From contig CAKSOL010000012.1 in assembly GCA_934477125.1 (NCBI GenBank), positions 1-64,000 on the forward strand: 64,000 bases of DNA, in the 5' to 3' direction. Shown here piece after piece: positions 1-7,489 of this stretch; position 1 is the stretch's first letter; every line of letters starts with the position of its first letter. Origin of the DNA: an uncultured Eubacteriales bacterium (lineage in GTDB: Bacteria > Bacillota > Clostridia > Oscillospirales > Acutalibacteraceae). Made by a program: the position numbers and the translations under genes. The notes under the pieces were generated by a model. That model was not told where the DNA came from and did not search any database. It saw only the letters and a program-made list of their open reading frames with translations.

Positions 1-77
1 ATAAGCGAATCCACGCAAGCCCCGCTTGCCAAAACACGCTTTTTCATTTCTTTAAGTAATTGAAAATTTGTAGACAT
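1..77 (-). CDS. 5' end of an unidentified gene, cut by the window edge
   Basis: An ATG at 77-75 on the minus strand follows a GGAGAAAAATT ribosome-binding site, and the frame stays open for 25 codons to the edge (begins MSTNFQLLKEMKKRVLASG). It is divergent from the toxin-antitoxin pair. The fragment is too short to assign a family. The good start signal makes it likely to be real. Confidence 0.5.
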   Translation of the reverse strand, partial: MSTNFQLLKEMKKRVLASGACVDSL

Positions 78-152
78 AATTTTTCTCCATAATCAGATTT
101 TTGCTTGCATTTTGCAATACAATCGCATATAATATATTCGGAGGCGGTATGT

Positions 153-458
153 ATGTCAAAAACATCAAGCGTATTTGCAAGAGTTGAACCGGATATAAAG
201 GAACAGGCCGAGCAGGTTCTCAATGAACTCGGTATTCCTATGTCAAACGCAATCGGGCTGTTTTTAAAACAGGTTGTTTTACAGCGCGGTATTCCGTTTG
301 AAATGAAGCTCCCCGCAAAAAAGCCGATTGCATTAGGCACGCTGTCCGACGCTCAGTTGAACGAGGAGTTGAACCGCGGCATTGCGGATTTTGAGAACGG
401 AAATTACACTACCTCCGAAGATCTTTCAGATAAATTCCGAAAGGCTTACGGAATATGA
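153..458 (+). CDS. RelB/DinJ-family antitoxin
   Basis: This 101-residue protein matches the RelB/DinJ antitoxin pattern: an N-terminal ribbon-helix-helix DNA-binding region (VFARVEPDIKEQAEQVLNELG, then MSNAIGLFLKQVV) and an acidic C-terminal tail (ISDFENGNYTTSEDL-like) that would wrap the toxin. The ATG at 153 is preferred over the in-frame ATG at 105 because GGAGGCGG lies 8 to 13 bases before it. Its 3' end overlaps the toxin start by 4 bases (ATGA), so the two are translationally coupled. Such pairs normally repress their own promoter and neutralise the partner toxin. Here it lies among remnants of a conjugative element and may have stabilised that element. Confidence 0.85.
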   Translation: MSKTSSVFARVEPDIKEQAEQVLNELGIPMSNAIGLFLKQVVLQRGIPFEMKLPAKKPIALGTLSDAQLNEELNRGIADFENGNYTTSEDLSDKFRKAYGI

Positions 459-766
459 AAAATTATACTGTTCTTTATTCCGATTCGGCACAAAACGATT
501 TAACCGAAATCTTTGAGTATATAGCATATACACTCAAAGAGGTACATACGGCTCAAAACCTCATACGCAAAATAATGAAAAATATTGAGCTGCTCAAAAC
601 CATGCCGGCGCGTTTTCCGATAGATGAAAATATAAAGCTCAAAATAAAGATTCGCACCTTAAATACCGGAAAATTCATAACCTTTTACTCGGTTGACGAA
701 AAAAGCTTATCTGTAAAGATATTAAGAATTATTTACGGCGGCAGAGATTTTGACGAATTGTTTTAA
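455..766 (+). CDS. RelE/ParE-superfamily toxin
   Basis: This 103-residue protein has the RelE/ParE layout: N-terminal YTVLYSDSAQNDL strand-helix, a middle helical pair (AQNLIRKIMKNIELLKTMP) and C-terminal strands (RTLNTGKFITFYSVDE, then VKILRIIYGGRDF). The ending IxRIxYGxRDF is typical of the superfamily. Members act as ribosome-dependent mRNA endonucleases (RelE) or gyrase inhibitors (ParE), and the sequence alone does not settle which applies. It overlaps the antitoxin by 4 bases and is followed by a hairpin terminator at 774-807. Confidence 0.82.
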   Translation: MKNYTVLYSDSAQNDLTEIFEYIAYTLKEVHTAQNLIRKIMKNIELLKTMPARFPIDENIKLKIKIRTLNTGKFITFYSVDEKSLSVKILRIIYGGRDFDELF

Positions 767-773
767 TTTTTTC

Positions 774-807
774 AAAAGACTTATTCCAAGCGGGATGAGT
801 CTTTTTT
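774..807. terminator. Bidirectional terminator between toxin and DUF3789 gene
   Basis: Left arm AAAAGACTTATTCC (774-787) pairs with GGGATGAGTCTTTT (792-805), allowing G-U pairs, around loop AAGC, and a T-run follows. It lies just after the toxin and overlaps the last codons of the convergent small gene at 781-897, so it can serve both strands. Confidence 0.75.
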
Positions 808-897
808 ATTTTCTTTCCCAATCTGCACCAAACACATAGTCACCATACCGACCAATCCGCCGAACATTGCTCCGCCCACAAAACATATAACTCCCAT
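781..897 (-). CDS. 38-residue DUF3789-like membrane microprotein
   Basis: The ATG at 897-895 follows GGAGGAATAGAAA, and the frame runs 38 codons to TAA at 783-781. The protein (begins MGVICFVGGAMFGGLVGMV) is one glycine-rich transmembrane helix followed by a short charged tail (GKENKKDSSRLE). This pattern recalls the DUF3789 microproteins found in conjugative elements of Firmicutes; that match is from memory of the family and was not searched. The adjacent VirB4-like gene on the same strand supports an element origin. Role unknown. Confidence 0.6.
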   Translation of the reverse strand: MGVICFVGGAMFGGLVGMVTMCLVQIGKENKKDSSRLE

Positions 898-927
898 TTT
901 CTATTCCTCCCGTTTTATTGTTTTCAT

Positions 928-1536
928 TTAATCGCTTTTTACTCTTTTCGCAAGGCTTTCACGGTCGGTGGTTATGAGGTCAAACTCGGTATCGGATGAG
1001 CGTATCTCCACCGCTATGCGGTTGCGCCCCGCGCATAAAAGCCCCTCGCCTCTGCCCGCGCGGATAACCTCTGCTGTCTCGCTTTCGGTAAGCATAAGCT
1101 TTTCCTGCAATTTAACCGCCTCGGTTTCCTCTAATTGCAGCAATAGCTTTAATCTGCTGTTGCCGAGCAGCGCGTCCCCGAATTTACCGTCGTTCAGCGC
1201 GAAGTAATCCACAACATTCTGGGTTGCCGAAACAAATATAGCCCCGTAGCCTCTGACGGTCTTTATAAGGTTTATTACAAAATCCGCCGCCTGCTCGTTT
1301 CCGTTTTCTCCGGCAATTTTCCAGGCCTCGTCGAGTATTACCGCCTTTTTATTGACCCGTGAAACAGATATTCTGTCCCGCACAAACTCGGTCGCTATAA
1401 ATGTACCGAGCGCGGTAAACTCCTTGCTTAATCGCGAGGTATCCAGCACTATAAACGGTGCCTTTAAATCTATATTCGTCTGCCCGCCAAGACCAGAAGC
1501 CGAACCCTCAACCAAACGAGCGTCCTGACCACACAT
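928..1536 (-). pseudogene. VirB4/TraE-like conjugation ATPase, C-terminal fragment
   Basis: The frame encodes about 200 residues equal to the C-terminal part of a VirB4/TraE-type secretion ATPase. Visible parts are APFIVLDTSRLSKE, the Walker B region KKAVILDEAWKIAG, the following SATQNVVDY, and a late LMLTESE segment. The Walker A motif and the first several hundred residues are missing, because the reading frame begins inside the domain. The 5' break coincides with a 21-bp fold-back repeat (1514-1559). VirB4 proteins energise type IV secretion in conjugation; this copy cannot do so. With the DUF3789 gene it marks the remains of an integrative conjugative element. Confidence 0.85.
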
Positions 1537-1559
1537 TTGTGTAGTCAGGACGCTCGTTT
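1514..1559. repeat. 21-bp fold-back inverted repeat at the broken VirB4 end
   Basis: Bases 1514-1534 and 1539-1559 are reverse complements with one mismatch, around a 4-base loop, and a T-run follows on the plus strand. The left arm is inside the VirB4-like coding sequence (codons for QDARL), so the right arm looks like an inverted copy of coding DNA. It could also act as a terminator hairpin. Confidence 0.8.
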
Positions 1560-1627
1560 TTTATAACTTCCGTTTCTCATTTTAGCAGCGGCCCTACGGA
1601 TAATATATCAGAAATTTGCTGTCTTAC

Positions 1628-2461
1628 TTATATTAACCCGCGCAAGGCGCTTACTGCTGCGGCAAAAGCTTCTTCTGCAGAGCTGTATTTGTAAACCTCG
1701 CCTATAACGCTTGCGTCGCCCTCTTTTTCAAGAGCCGCAAGGCCGTCAAATACCGTAAGATGAGGTTCTAAAGTTACACTATCGCCGCCAAGCCTTCTGA
1801 AGTCGTCCAAAATATATTTGATATTGCCATCGCCCTTACCAGCAGGAACAACGCTGCCGTCTGCAAGCGCATCCTTAATATGCAAGTACTTAACATACGG
1901 CTTTATAATTTCCCACGCTTTCAGCGTATCAACTCCGCACTGAACGTAATTCGCGGGGTCGAATATCGCTTTAATTTCGGGCAGTGCCCTGTGGATTTCA
2001 AGACAGCGTTCAGGCGTATCGCCGTAAATGCCCTTTTCGTTTTCATGGCAAAGCGTTATGCCGCTGCCACTTGCGATTTTGCAGAAAAGGCTCAGGCGTT
2101 CTGTCACCCTTTCCCTATACTCATCGCGATTTTCGGATGGCGTAAAGAATGAAAACAGCCGTATATTTTCCGCACCGAGAATATCCGCGAGTTCCAATGT
2201 GCGCTTGAATTTTTCGGTGTGAAGTGTAAAATCATCCTTTTCAATATCGATTTTACCTATTGGCGAGCCGATTGTCCACACACGAAGCTCTGCGGCATCA
2301 AGCTTTTTTCTGACCTCCCTCGCCTTGCTGTCGGATATTTCGGCAATATTAACCTCGTCAACGTTTCTTATTTCAAGACCGTTAAGCCCGTTTTTCTTCA
2401 TTGCCTTTATCTGTTCGTCGATAAAGGGGCTTGCCTCGTCCGCAAATGCGTAAATTTTCAT
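1628..2461 (-). CDS. Sugar phosphate isomerase/epimerase (TIM barrel)
   Basis: This 277-residue protein belongs to the AP-endonuclease-2-like TIM-barrel family of sugar isomerases/epimerases. Cues are the N-terminal MKIYAFADEAS strand, GLEIRNVDEVN, metal-ligand regions CHENEKGIYGDTPE and AIFDPANYVQCG, and VKYLHIKDA. The ATG at 2461 is chosen because GGGGG lies 7 bases upstream and it sits two bases after the stop of the SDR gene. It is last in the uxuA-SDR transcript, so its substrate is probably a uronate-derived keto-sugar. The exact reaction cannot be read from sequence. Confidence 0.85.
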   Translation of the reverse strand: MKIYAFADEASPFIDEQIKAMKKNGLNGLEIRNVDEVNIAEISDSKAREVRKKLDAAELRVWTIGSPIGKIDIEKDDFTLHTEKFKRTLELADILGAENIRLFSFFTPSENRDEYRERVTERLSLFCKIASGSGITLCHENEKGIYGDTPERCLEIHRALPEIKAIFDPANYVQCGVDTLKAWEIIKPYVKYLHIKDALADGSVVPAGKGDGNIKYILDDFRRLGGDSVTLEPHLTVFDGLAALEKEGDASVIGEVYKYSSAEEAFAAAVSALRGLI

Positions 2462-2463
2462 TT

Positions 2464-3288
2464 TTATACCCCCGAATAAGCCGAGAAACCGCCGTCTATC
2501 GGTATAGTCACTCCCGTTATAAAGCCTGCCTTGCTTTCGTCCAGCAGCCATTCAACCGCTCCCCAAAGCTCCTCCGCCTCGCCGAATCTGCCCATAGGAG
2601 TTGAACGCAGTATTTTTTCGGTTCTGGCGGTCGGAGTTCCGTCCTCATTAAAGAGCAGTGCGCGGTTCTGGTTTGTAACAAAAAATCCCGGAGCTATTGC
2701 GTTTACGCGTATATTTTCCTTTGCAAAATGAACAGCGAGCCATTCGGTAAAGTTTGTAACCGCCGCCTTTGCCGCTGAATACGCGGGTATCTTGGTGAGC
2801 GGGCGGTATGCGTTCATTGAGGAAATATTAAGCACCGAGCAGCCCTTTCTGCCTATCATATCCGCCATAAATACCTGGCTTGGCAAAAGCACGCCTTTAA
2901 TGTTAAGGTCAAACACAAAGTCAAAGCCCTTTTCGTCGATATTGAAGAACGTAAGAAAATCCCCAGTGTTTTCGTCGCCTTTCTCGTATTCTTCGTGCGC
3001 AGTGGTGCATTTCGGGTTATTACCGCCCGCTCCGTTTATAAGTATATCGCATTTTCCGAGGTCTGCAAGTATCCTGCCGTGTACTTCCTCTATATTTTCC
3101 TTATCAAGCACATTACACTTGTAAGCTTTGGCAGTACCGCCAGCCGCGGTGATTTTATCGGCGACCTGCTGCGCCGCAGCCTCGTTTAAATCGAGAAGCG
3201 CAACCTTATTGCCCTTGCCTGCCAAAAGCTCGGCAAAGCCTGAGCATAATACGCCGCCTGCTCCTGTTATTACAATTACCTTTTCCAT
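2464..3288 (-). CDS. uxuB: D-mannonate oxidoreductase, SDR type (fructuronate reductase)
   Basis: This 274-residue short-chain dehydrogenase has the nucleotide-binding motif TGAGGVLCSG near residue 8, NGAGG near 85, and the catalytic set Ser157 (ISSMNAY), Tyr170 and Lys174 (YSAAK). Its 1-base stop-start overlap with uxuA points to the SDR-type D-mannonate oxidoreductase of Firmicutes (Bacillus YjmF type), which interconverts D-fructuronate and D-mannonate with NAD(P)H. The enterobacterial UxuB belongs to a different family, so the symbol reflects function and not homology. A related sugar-acid reductase role is the main alternative. Confidence 0.85.
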   Translation of the reverse strand: MEKVIVITGAGGVLCSGFAELLAGKGNKVALLDLNEAAAQQVADKITAAGGTAKAYKCNVLDKENIEEVHGRILADLGKCDILINGAGGNNPKCTTAHEEYEKGDENTGDFLTFFNIDEKGFDFVFDLNIKGVLLPSQVFMADMIGRKGCSVLNISSMNAYRPLTKIPAYSAAKAAVTNFTEWLAVHFAKENIRVNAIAPGFFVTNQNRALLFNEDGTPTARTEKILRSTPMGRFGEAEELWGAVEWLLDESKAGFITGVTIPIDGGFSAYSGV

Positions 3289-4334
3289 TATTTCTTCTCC
3301 TTTTCTGCCGCTTCAAAAAGTCCGTTTATATATGCAGCGCCGAGCGCCCTGTCGAAAAGACCGTAGCCGGGTTTTCCGGTTTCGCCCCATATCATTCTGC
3401 CATGGTCGGGGCGAACGTATCCGTCAAAGCCGGTATCAACAAGCGCCTTTACTATTTTGTACATATCAAGGCTGCCGTCTTTCGACAAATGCCCGCGTTC
3501 CTCAAAGCTACCGTCCTCCAAAAGCTTTACCTGCCGGATATGCATAAATGCAATTCTTCCTATTTTGCTGTATTTGCGAACCATTTTCGGAATATCGTTA
3601 AACGCCGCGCAGCCGAGACTGCCCGTACAGAAGCAAAGGCTGTTTGCGGGACTGTCAGCTATTTTTAACATCCGGTCGATATTCTGCTCGTTTGTTATAA
3701 TTCTCGGAATACCGAAAATCGGATACGGCGGGTCGTCGGGGTGTATCGCCATAGCAACTCCGCAGCTTTCTGCTATGGGAATAATCCTTTTAAGAAACTT
3801 TTCAAGATTGCGCCAAAGCCCCTCCTCACCCAAGGCGGAATAAGCCTTTATTAAATCCCTTACTTCGGACTGAGTATAGCTTGCGTCCCAGCCGGGCAGG
3901 TGAATATCGTCTTTCAGCGGGTCAAGGCTTTTAAGCTGGTCCATATACATAACAAGGCTTGTCGAGCCGTCCTCCGCCCTCTTGTCAAGCTGAGTTCTCG
4001 TCCAGTCAAACACCGGCATAAAATTATATGTAATACACTTTACGCCGTATTTCGCGCAGCGGCGGATATTCTCGCAGTAAACCTCGGTATATTCGTCGGC
4101 TTTCTCTGTTCCGAGCTTTATTTCCTCAGGAACTGGAACAGACTCTACGATATCGAATACAAGCCCGTTTTTCTCCGCCTGCTCTTTAAGCTTTTCAAGG
4201 CTTTCTTCCGGCCAGACCTCGCCGGGCTTGACATCATAAACCGCAGTTACAACCGAGCGCATATTCGGTATCTGACGTATATATTCAAGGGAAATCGGGT
4301 CGCTTTCGCCGTACCATCGAAACGACAGCTTCAT
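3288..4334 (-). CDS. uxuA: Mannonate dehydratase
   Basis: This 348-residue protein matches UxuA along its whole length, with hallmark stretches MKLSFRWYGESDPISLEYIRQ, AIHPDDPP, SLCFCTGSLG, IAFMHIRQVK and DGYVRPDHGRM. UxuA is a cytoplasmic metal-dependent TIM-barrel enzyme converting D-mannonate to 2-keto-3-deoxy-D-gluconate in glucuronate breakdown. The conserved His and Cys of the PDDPP, FCTGS and MHIR segments form the metal site in the family. It is first in the minus-strand transcript and faces an AraC gene across a 132-base control region. Uronate isomerase, KDG kinase and KDPG aldolase are not in this window. Confidence 0.95.
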   Translation of the reverse strand: MKLSFRWYGESDPISLEYIRQIPNMRSVVTAVYDVKPGEVWPEESLEKLKEQAEKNGLVFDIVESVPVPEEIKLGTEKADEYTEVYCENIRRCAKYGVKCITYNFMPVFDWTRTQLDKRAEDGSTSLVMYMDQLKSLDPLKDDIHLPGWDASYTQSEVRDLIKAYSALGEEGLWRNLEKFLKRIIPIAESCGVAMAIHPDDPPYPIFGIPRIITNEQNIDRMLKIADSPANSLCFCTGSLGCAAFNDIPKMVRKYSKIGRIAFMHIRQVKLLEDGSFEERGHLSKDGSLDMYKIVKALVDTGFDGYVRPDHGRMIWGETGKPGYGLFDRALGAAYINGLFEAAEKEKK

Positions 4335-4466
4335 TTTCCAAACAGCTCCTTTATACTATATATTTATTTTAATTATATAACAGCAACATCAACAATTAAA
4401 TTGTTGAAATTATTATTATATATTGCAAATATTGTTTTGATATGTTAATATGTATTCGGTGATACT
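4335..4466. promoter_or_regulatory. Divergent uxuA / AraC control region with palindromic operator
   Basis: An 8-bp perfect palindrome, TCAACAAT-TAA-ATTGTTGA, spans 4389-4407. On the minus strand a TATAAT box lies about 12 bases downstream of it, which places the palindrome over the expected -35 area of the uxuA promoter. Overlap with the -35 region suggests repression or regulator-dependent activation. An ordinary AraC site would be a direct repeat, so a second regulator could bind here. Confidence 0.6.
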
Positions 4467-5273
4467 ATGTCAGAGTTTTTTACATATAACGGCGGCTTTG
4501 TCTCTATGAACTATTCATATGACGCAGTTCCCTCTCCTGAAAGCTTTAAAGTTCATACGCACGAAACCTATGAGCTTTACTACTTTATGGGCGGCAAGGG
4601 AATTTACCGGGTTGAGGGTACTCCGTATCCACTTGAGGCAGGAGACATTCTGATTATGCGGCCTGCCGAGTCTCATTATATCGATGTAAGTCCGGATAAG
4701 CCGTATACCCGAATTTCAATAAATTTCAGGCAGGAGCTTTTCGCAAATATTGACCCGTCCGGAAGATTAACCGCGCCTTTTTTAAACCGCAATCTCGGAG
4801 AATACAATCTTTACCGCGCCGAAAATTTCAGAACGGATATTTTTAAAGCCTTTATAGAAAACACCGTAGCCGACACTTCCGACCGAGAGCTGCAGATAAT
4901 AACAAACCTTTTGCCGCTTTTAAACGAAATATCGCTTGCATTTGAAACAATGGCAGAAACGCAAATAAGCAAAACGCTTGACAGCATGATTATAAGCTAC
5001 ATAAACCGCCACATTTCCGACGATTTGACTCTTGACGGCATTTGCGAAAGGTATTATATAAGCAAGTCGCACCTTTGCCACATTTTTAAAAAAGCCACGG
5101 CGATGACCGTCGGCGAATATATAACGGTTAAAAGGCTTGCCAAGGCAAAGCAGCTCATCCTTTCGGGAATACCTCTTACAAGGGTATATTTAGGATGCGG
5201 ATTTAAGGACTATTCGGTATTTTACCGCGCATTTAAAAAAGAATACGGTGTTTCGCCGCGGCAGTCTAAATAA
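4467..5273 (+). CDS. AraC-family transcriptional regulator of the uxu genes
   Basis: This 268-residue protein has an N-terminal cupin sensor (HTHETYELYYFMGGKGIY, then LEAGDILIMRPAESHY) and a C-terminal double helix-turn-helix (LDGICERYYISKSHLCHIFKK, then RVYLGCGFKDYSVFYRAFKKEYGVSPRQ). It is divergent from uxuA and is followed by a bidirectional terminator. In such proteins a sugar or sugar acid binds the cupin and the two helix-turn-helix units bind direct repeats at the promoter. It probably controls uxuA-uxuB-isomerase and perhaps the converging oxidoreductase operon. Confidence 0.9.
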   Translation: MSEFFTYNGGFVSMNYSYDAVPSPESFKVHTHETYELYYFMGGKGIYRVEGTPYPLEAGDILIMRPAESHYIDVSPDKPYTRISINFRQELFANIDPSGRLTAPFLNRNLGEYNLYRAENFRTDIFKAFIENTVADTSDRELQIITNLLPLLNEISLAFETMAETQISKTLDSMIISYINRHISDDLTLDGICERYYISKSHLCHIFKKATAMTVGEYITVKRLAKAKQLILSGIPLTRVYLGCGFKDYSVFYRAFKKEYGVSPRQSK

Positions 5274-5301
5274 CATAATTCCCAACCGTTTTTTGATATA
5301 A

Positions 5302-5350
5302 AAAAGCCGGGTACGATAAGGCGCTGAGCCTTTAACCGTACCCGGCTTTA
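5302..5350. terminator. Bidirectional terminator between AraC and oxidoreductase genes
   Basis: A 13-bp GC-rich stem (AAAGCCGGGTACG with its complement ending at 5350) encloses a second small stem (AAGGC/GCCTT). An A-run precedes it and T-rich sequence follows, so it can stop the plus-strand AraC gene and the converging minus-strand operon. Confidence 0.85.
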
Positions 5351-5408
5351 TATGTACTTTTTCAGTAAGCAGCAAATAATTTAAGTATCTGCAATCGGTT
5401 TGCAGGCG

Positions 5409-6572
5409 TTAAATTTCCGGAACAACAACCTCAATTTCGCGACCTGCCTCGTTCGACTTGAAAATACCGTCGATAATAGCCTGATTATAAATAATCTCGC
5501 TCGTCGGAACAGGCGCTTTTCCGCCGGTTATAACGGCGTCGAGGAAGGAACGTATCTTCTTATCGAACAGCGTGGGCTCGTCCGGCTTAGTAGGAATAAG
5601 CGGAATTTTGGTTTCAACCGGCTCTCCGGCAACATCATGGTAAATTGTCATCGGCTTGGTAAAGGTGCCGTTCCAGCAGTCGGTCGAGGGAACTCTCAAA
5701 GAACCCTTTGTACCCATAATAATGGTGTCTCCCGGAGTGTCAAGGTGCATATACCAGGCAATCCGGAAATCGAGAATAATATCTCCCTCAAGGCGGATAT
5801 AAGCCGAGGCGAAATCATCAACCGAGAACTTCTTGGCGCATTCGGGCTTTCCGACCTGCGAATATGCCTCAGGAGTTTTGCCGAAGAAATCGGAAGCACG
5901 TCCGGTAACTGTCAGCGGCTTCGGATATCCGAGAGCATTCAGAACCAAATCGAGAGAATAGCAGCCGATATCGCCCAGAGCGCCTATACCCGCTTTATCG
6001 TTTTCGATAAAGGTTTCGGACCAGCCTACGGGGATACCGTGACGGCGGCCGCCGCCTGTCTGAATATAATAAATCTTTCCGAGCTCACCGGACTGTACGA
6101 TTTTCTTAATCATCTGCATATTTGCGTCAAGCCGGGGCTGGAAGCCTACGGAAACAATCTTTCCGCTCTTTTTCTCCGCCTTGCATATCTCGACAGCCTC
6201 ATCGAGAGTTACGGTCATCGGCTTTTCGAGCAGAACCGGAATTCCGTGCTCCAAAGCGTAAACGGTACATTCCTTATGGGTGCGGTTATATGTACATACG
6301 CTTACCGCGTCCAGCTCCATCGTATCAATCATTTCCTTATAATCCTCAAACGCCTTAGCCTTGACGCCGTGAGTTTCAAAGAACTTCTCTGCCTTTCCCG
6401 GAATTATATCCGCTCCGGCAACAACCTCAACATCCGGCTGCTTTTTATAGCTTGTAATGTGAGACTGAGCGATACCGCCTGTTCCGATTATGCCGATACG
6501 CAGTTTTTTATCGCTGCGGACGGTTTTTTTATCGGTCATATTGGTTGAAAAATCATTTAAATCCAGTGCCAT
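5409..6572 (-). CDS. Gfo/Idh/MocA-family oxidoreductase
   Basis: This 387-residue NAD(P)-dependent oxidoreductase has an N-terminal Rossmann fold (IGIIGTGGIAQSH near residue 26), the family motif EKP (LLEKPMTV near 117) and the substrate-side GDIGCYSLDL segment, where Asp and His/Tyr act in catalysis in this family. Members oxidise or reduce sugars, inositols and their acids in the cytoplasm. GGAGGAAC lies just before the ATG. It is the last gene of the long carbohydrate transcript, 86 bases after the nitrilase-like gene. The substrate is not predictable, but a sugar released by the secreted enzymes upstream is likely. Confidence 0.9.
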   Translation of the reverse strand: MALDLNDFSTNMTDKKTVRSDKKLRIGIIGTGGIAQSHITSYKKQPDVEVVAGADIIPGKAEKFFETHGVKAKAFEDYKEMIDTMELDAVSVCTYNRTHKECTVYALEHGIPVLLEKPMTVTLDEAVEICKAEKKSGKIVSVGFQPRLDANMQMIKKIVQSGELGKIYYIQTGGGRRHGIPVGWSETFIENDKAGIGALGDIGCYSLDLVLNALGYPKPLTVTGRASDFFGKTPEAYSQVGKPECAKKFSVDDFASAYIRLEGDIILDFRIAWYMHLDTPGDTIIMGTKGSLRVPSTDCWNGTFTKPMTIYHDVAGEPVETKIPLIPTKPDEPTLFDKKIRSFLDAVITGGKAPVPTSEIIYNQAIIDGIFKSNEAGREIEVVVPEI

Positions 6573-6658
6573 ACTGTTCCTCCTGAAAAGAAATTGAATT
6601 TATTTGTGCCGCCTTACGGCGTTACACCCCTTTTAAAGCCGCATACCAAGCCGGAACT

Positions 6659-7489
6659 TTACATAAATGCCTCAGGGCAAAGCCCGTTGTTTATAAAATC
6701 ATCGTTAAGTACCGGTTTCCCGTTAAATCCCGCGGCTCGCCTGTATTTCCAGAGGCAATCGATTTCCTGCGAAAATATTCCGACCTTATTGCCTGAATTC
6801 TTTAAAATACGTCCGTCCGGCGATACAATCATACTGCATCCGCCCCGTTTACCGCGCCCCATAGAGTATGAGGATTTCAGAACATAAGCGTTGCAGCGGA
6901 AAGCAAGCAGCTTTGCCTGAGCTGCTAAAATATCCTGCCGTTCACCGCGCTGATAGCCCGGAAAAAGGATTATATCCGGCTTAAACGCCGCAATTTTTTC
7001 AATCTGCTCATTGAAATATATGTCGTAGCAGGTAAGAAAAGCGAATTTTATTCCTCCGAGGGTGCAGGTGCAATGGCAGGTACCGCTGCCGTCTCCCATA
7101 CGGACACCCAATTTGATTTCGGACGGAGGAATATGCTGCTTATCATAAACAAAAGCTATCGTTCCATCCTTATTATACAAGTAAGTTCTGTTTTTCGCAA
7201 CCCCTAATTTTTCTTCCAAAACATTTATTCCGACAATGCAGTTTTTCCTTTTTGCCGCGGCTGCGGCGTACGCCAGCAATTCGCCGGCATACGCCATCGC
7301 TCTGCGTTCGCTGTCAATATCCGAAAGTCCGCCGGCGTTTGAATATTCCGGGAAGAGAATAATACCGTTTTCCGGGGCTTTATCAAGCGCCACCGTTATA
7401 AATTTCCTTATGCTTTCGTCCGGTTTTTCCTTATGCCTGTATTTAGGCTGAACAACCGTTACGGTAATAATATTTTCAGACTGCATCAT
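6659..7489 (-). CDS. Carbon-nitrogen hydrolase (nitrilase superfamily)
   Basis: The 276-residue protein keeps the Glu-Lys-Cys triad of the nitrilase superfamily: Glu48 (LFPEYS), Lys117 (YDKQH) and Cys154 (TCYDIYF). Members cleave amides or nitriles, and the family includes omega-amidases, carbamoylases and amidases. The start overlaps the end of the dockerin gene by 14 bases, with AAGGA inside that gene 9 to 12 bases upstream, so translation is coupled. Its place in a glycan locus suggests a nitrogen-bearing side group as substrate, which is only an inference. There is no signal peptide, so it acts in the cytoplasm. Confidence 0.85.
   Translation of the reverse strand: MMQSENIITVTVVQPKYRHKEKPDESIRKFITVALDKAPENGIILFPEYSNAGGLSDIDSERRAMAYAGELLAYAAAAAKRKNCIVGINVLEEKLGVAKNRTYLYNKDGTIAFVYDKQHIPPSEIKLGVRMGDGSGTCHCTCTLGGIKFAFLTCYDIYFNEQIEKIAAFKPDIILFPGYQRGERQDILAAQAKLLAFRCNAYVLKSSYSMGRGKRGGCSMIVSPDGRILKNSGNKVGIFSQEIDCLWKYRRAAGFNGKPVLNDDFINNGLCPEAFM

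Noticed and set aside
5400..6548. A 382-residue plus-strand open frame
   Set aside because: It lies opposite the Gfo/Idh/MocA gene, has no ribosome site and no family-like pattern; it is a shadow frame.
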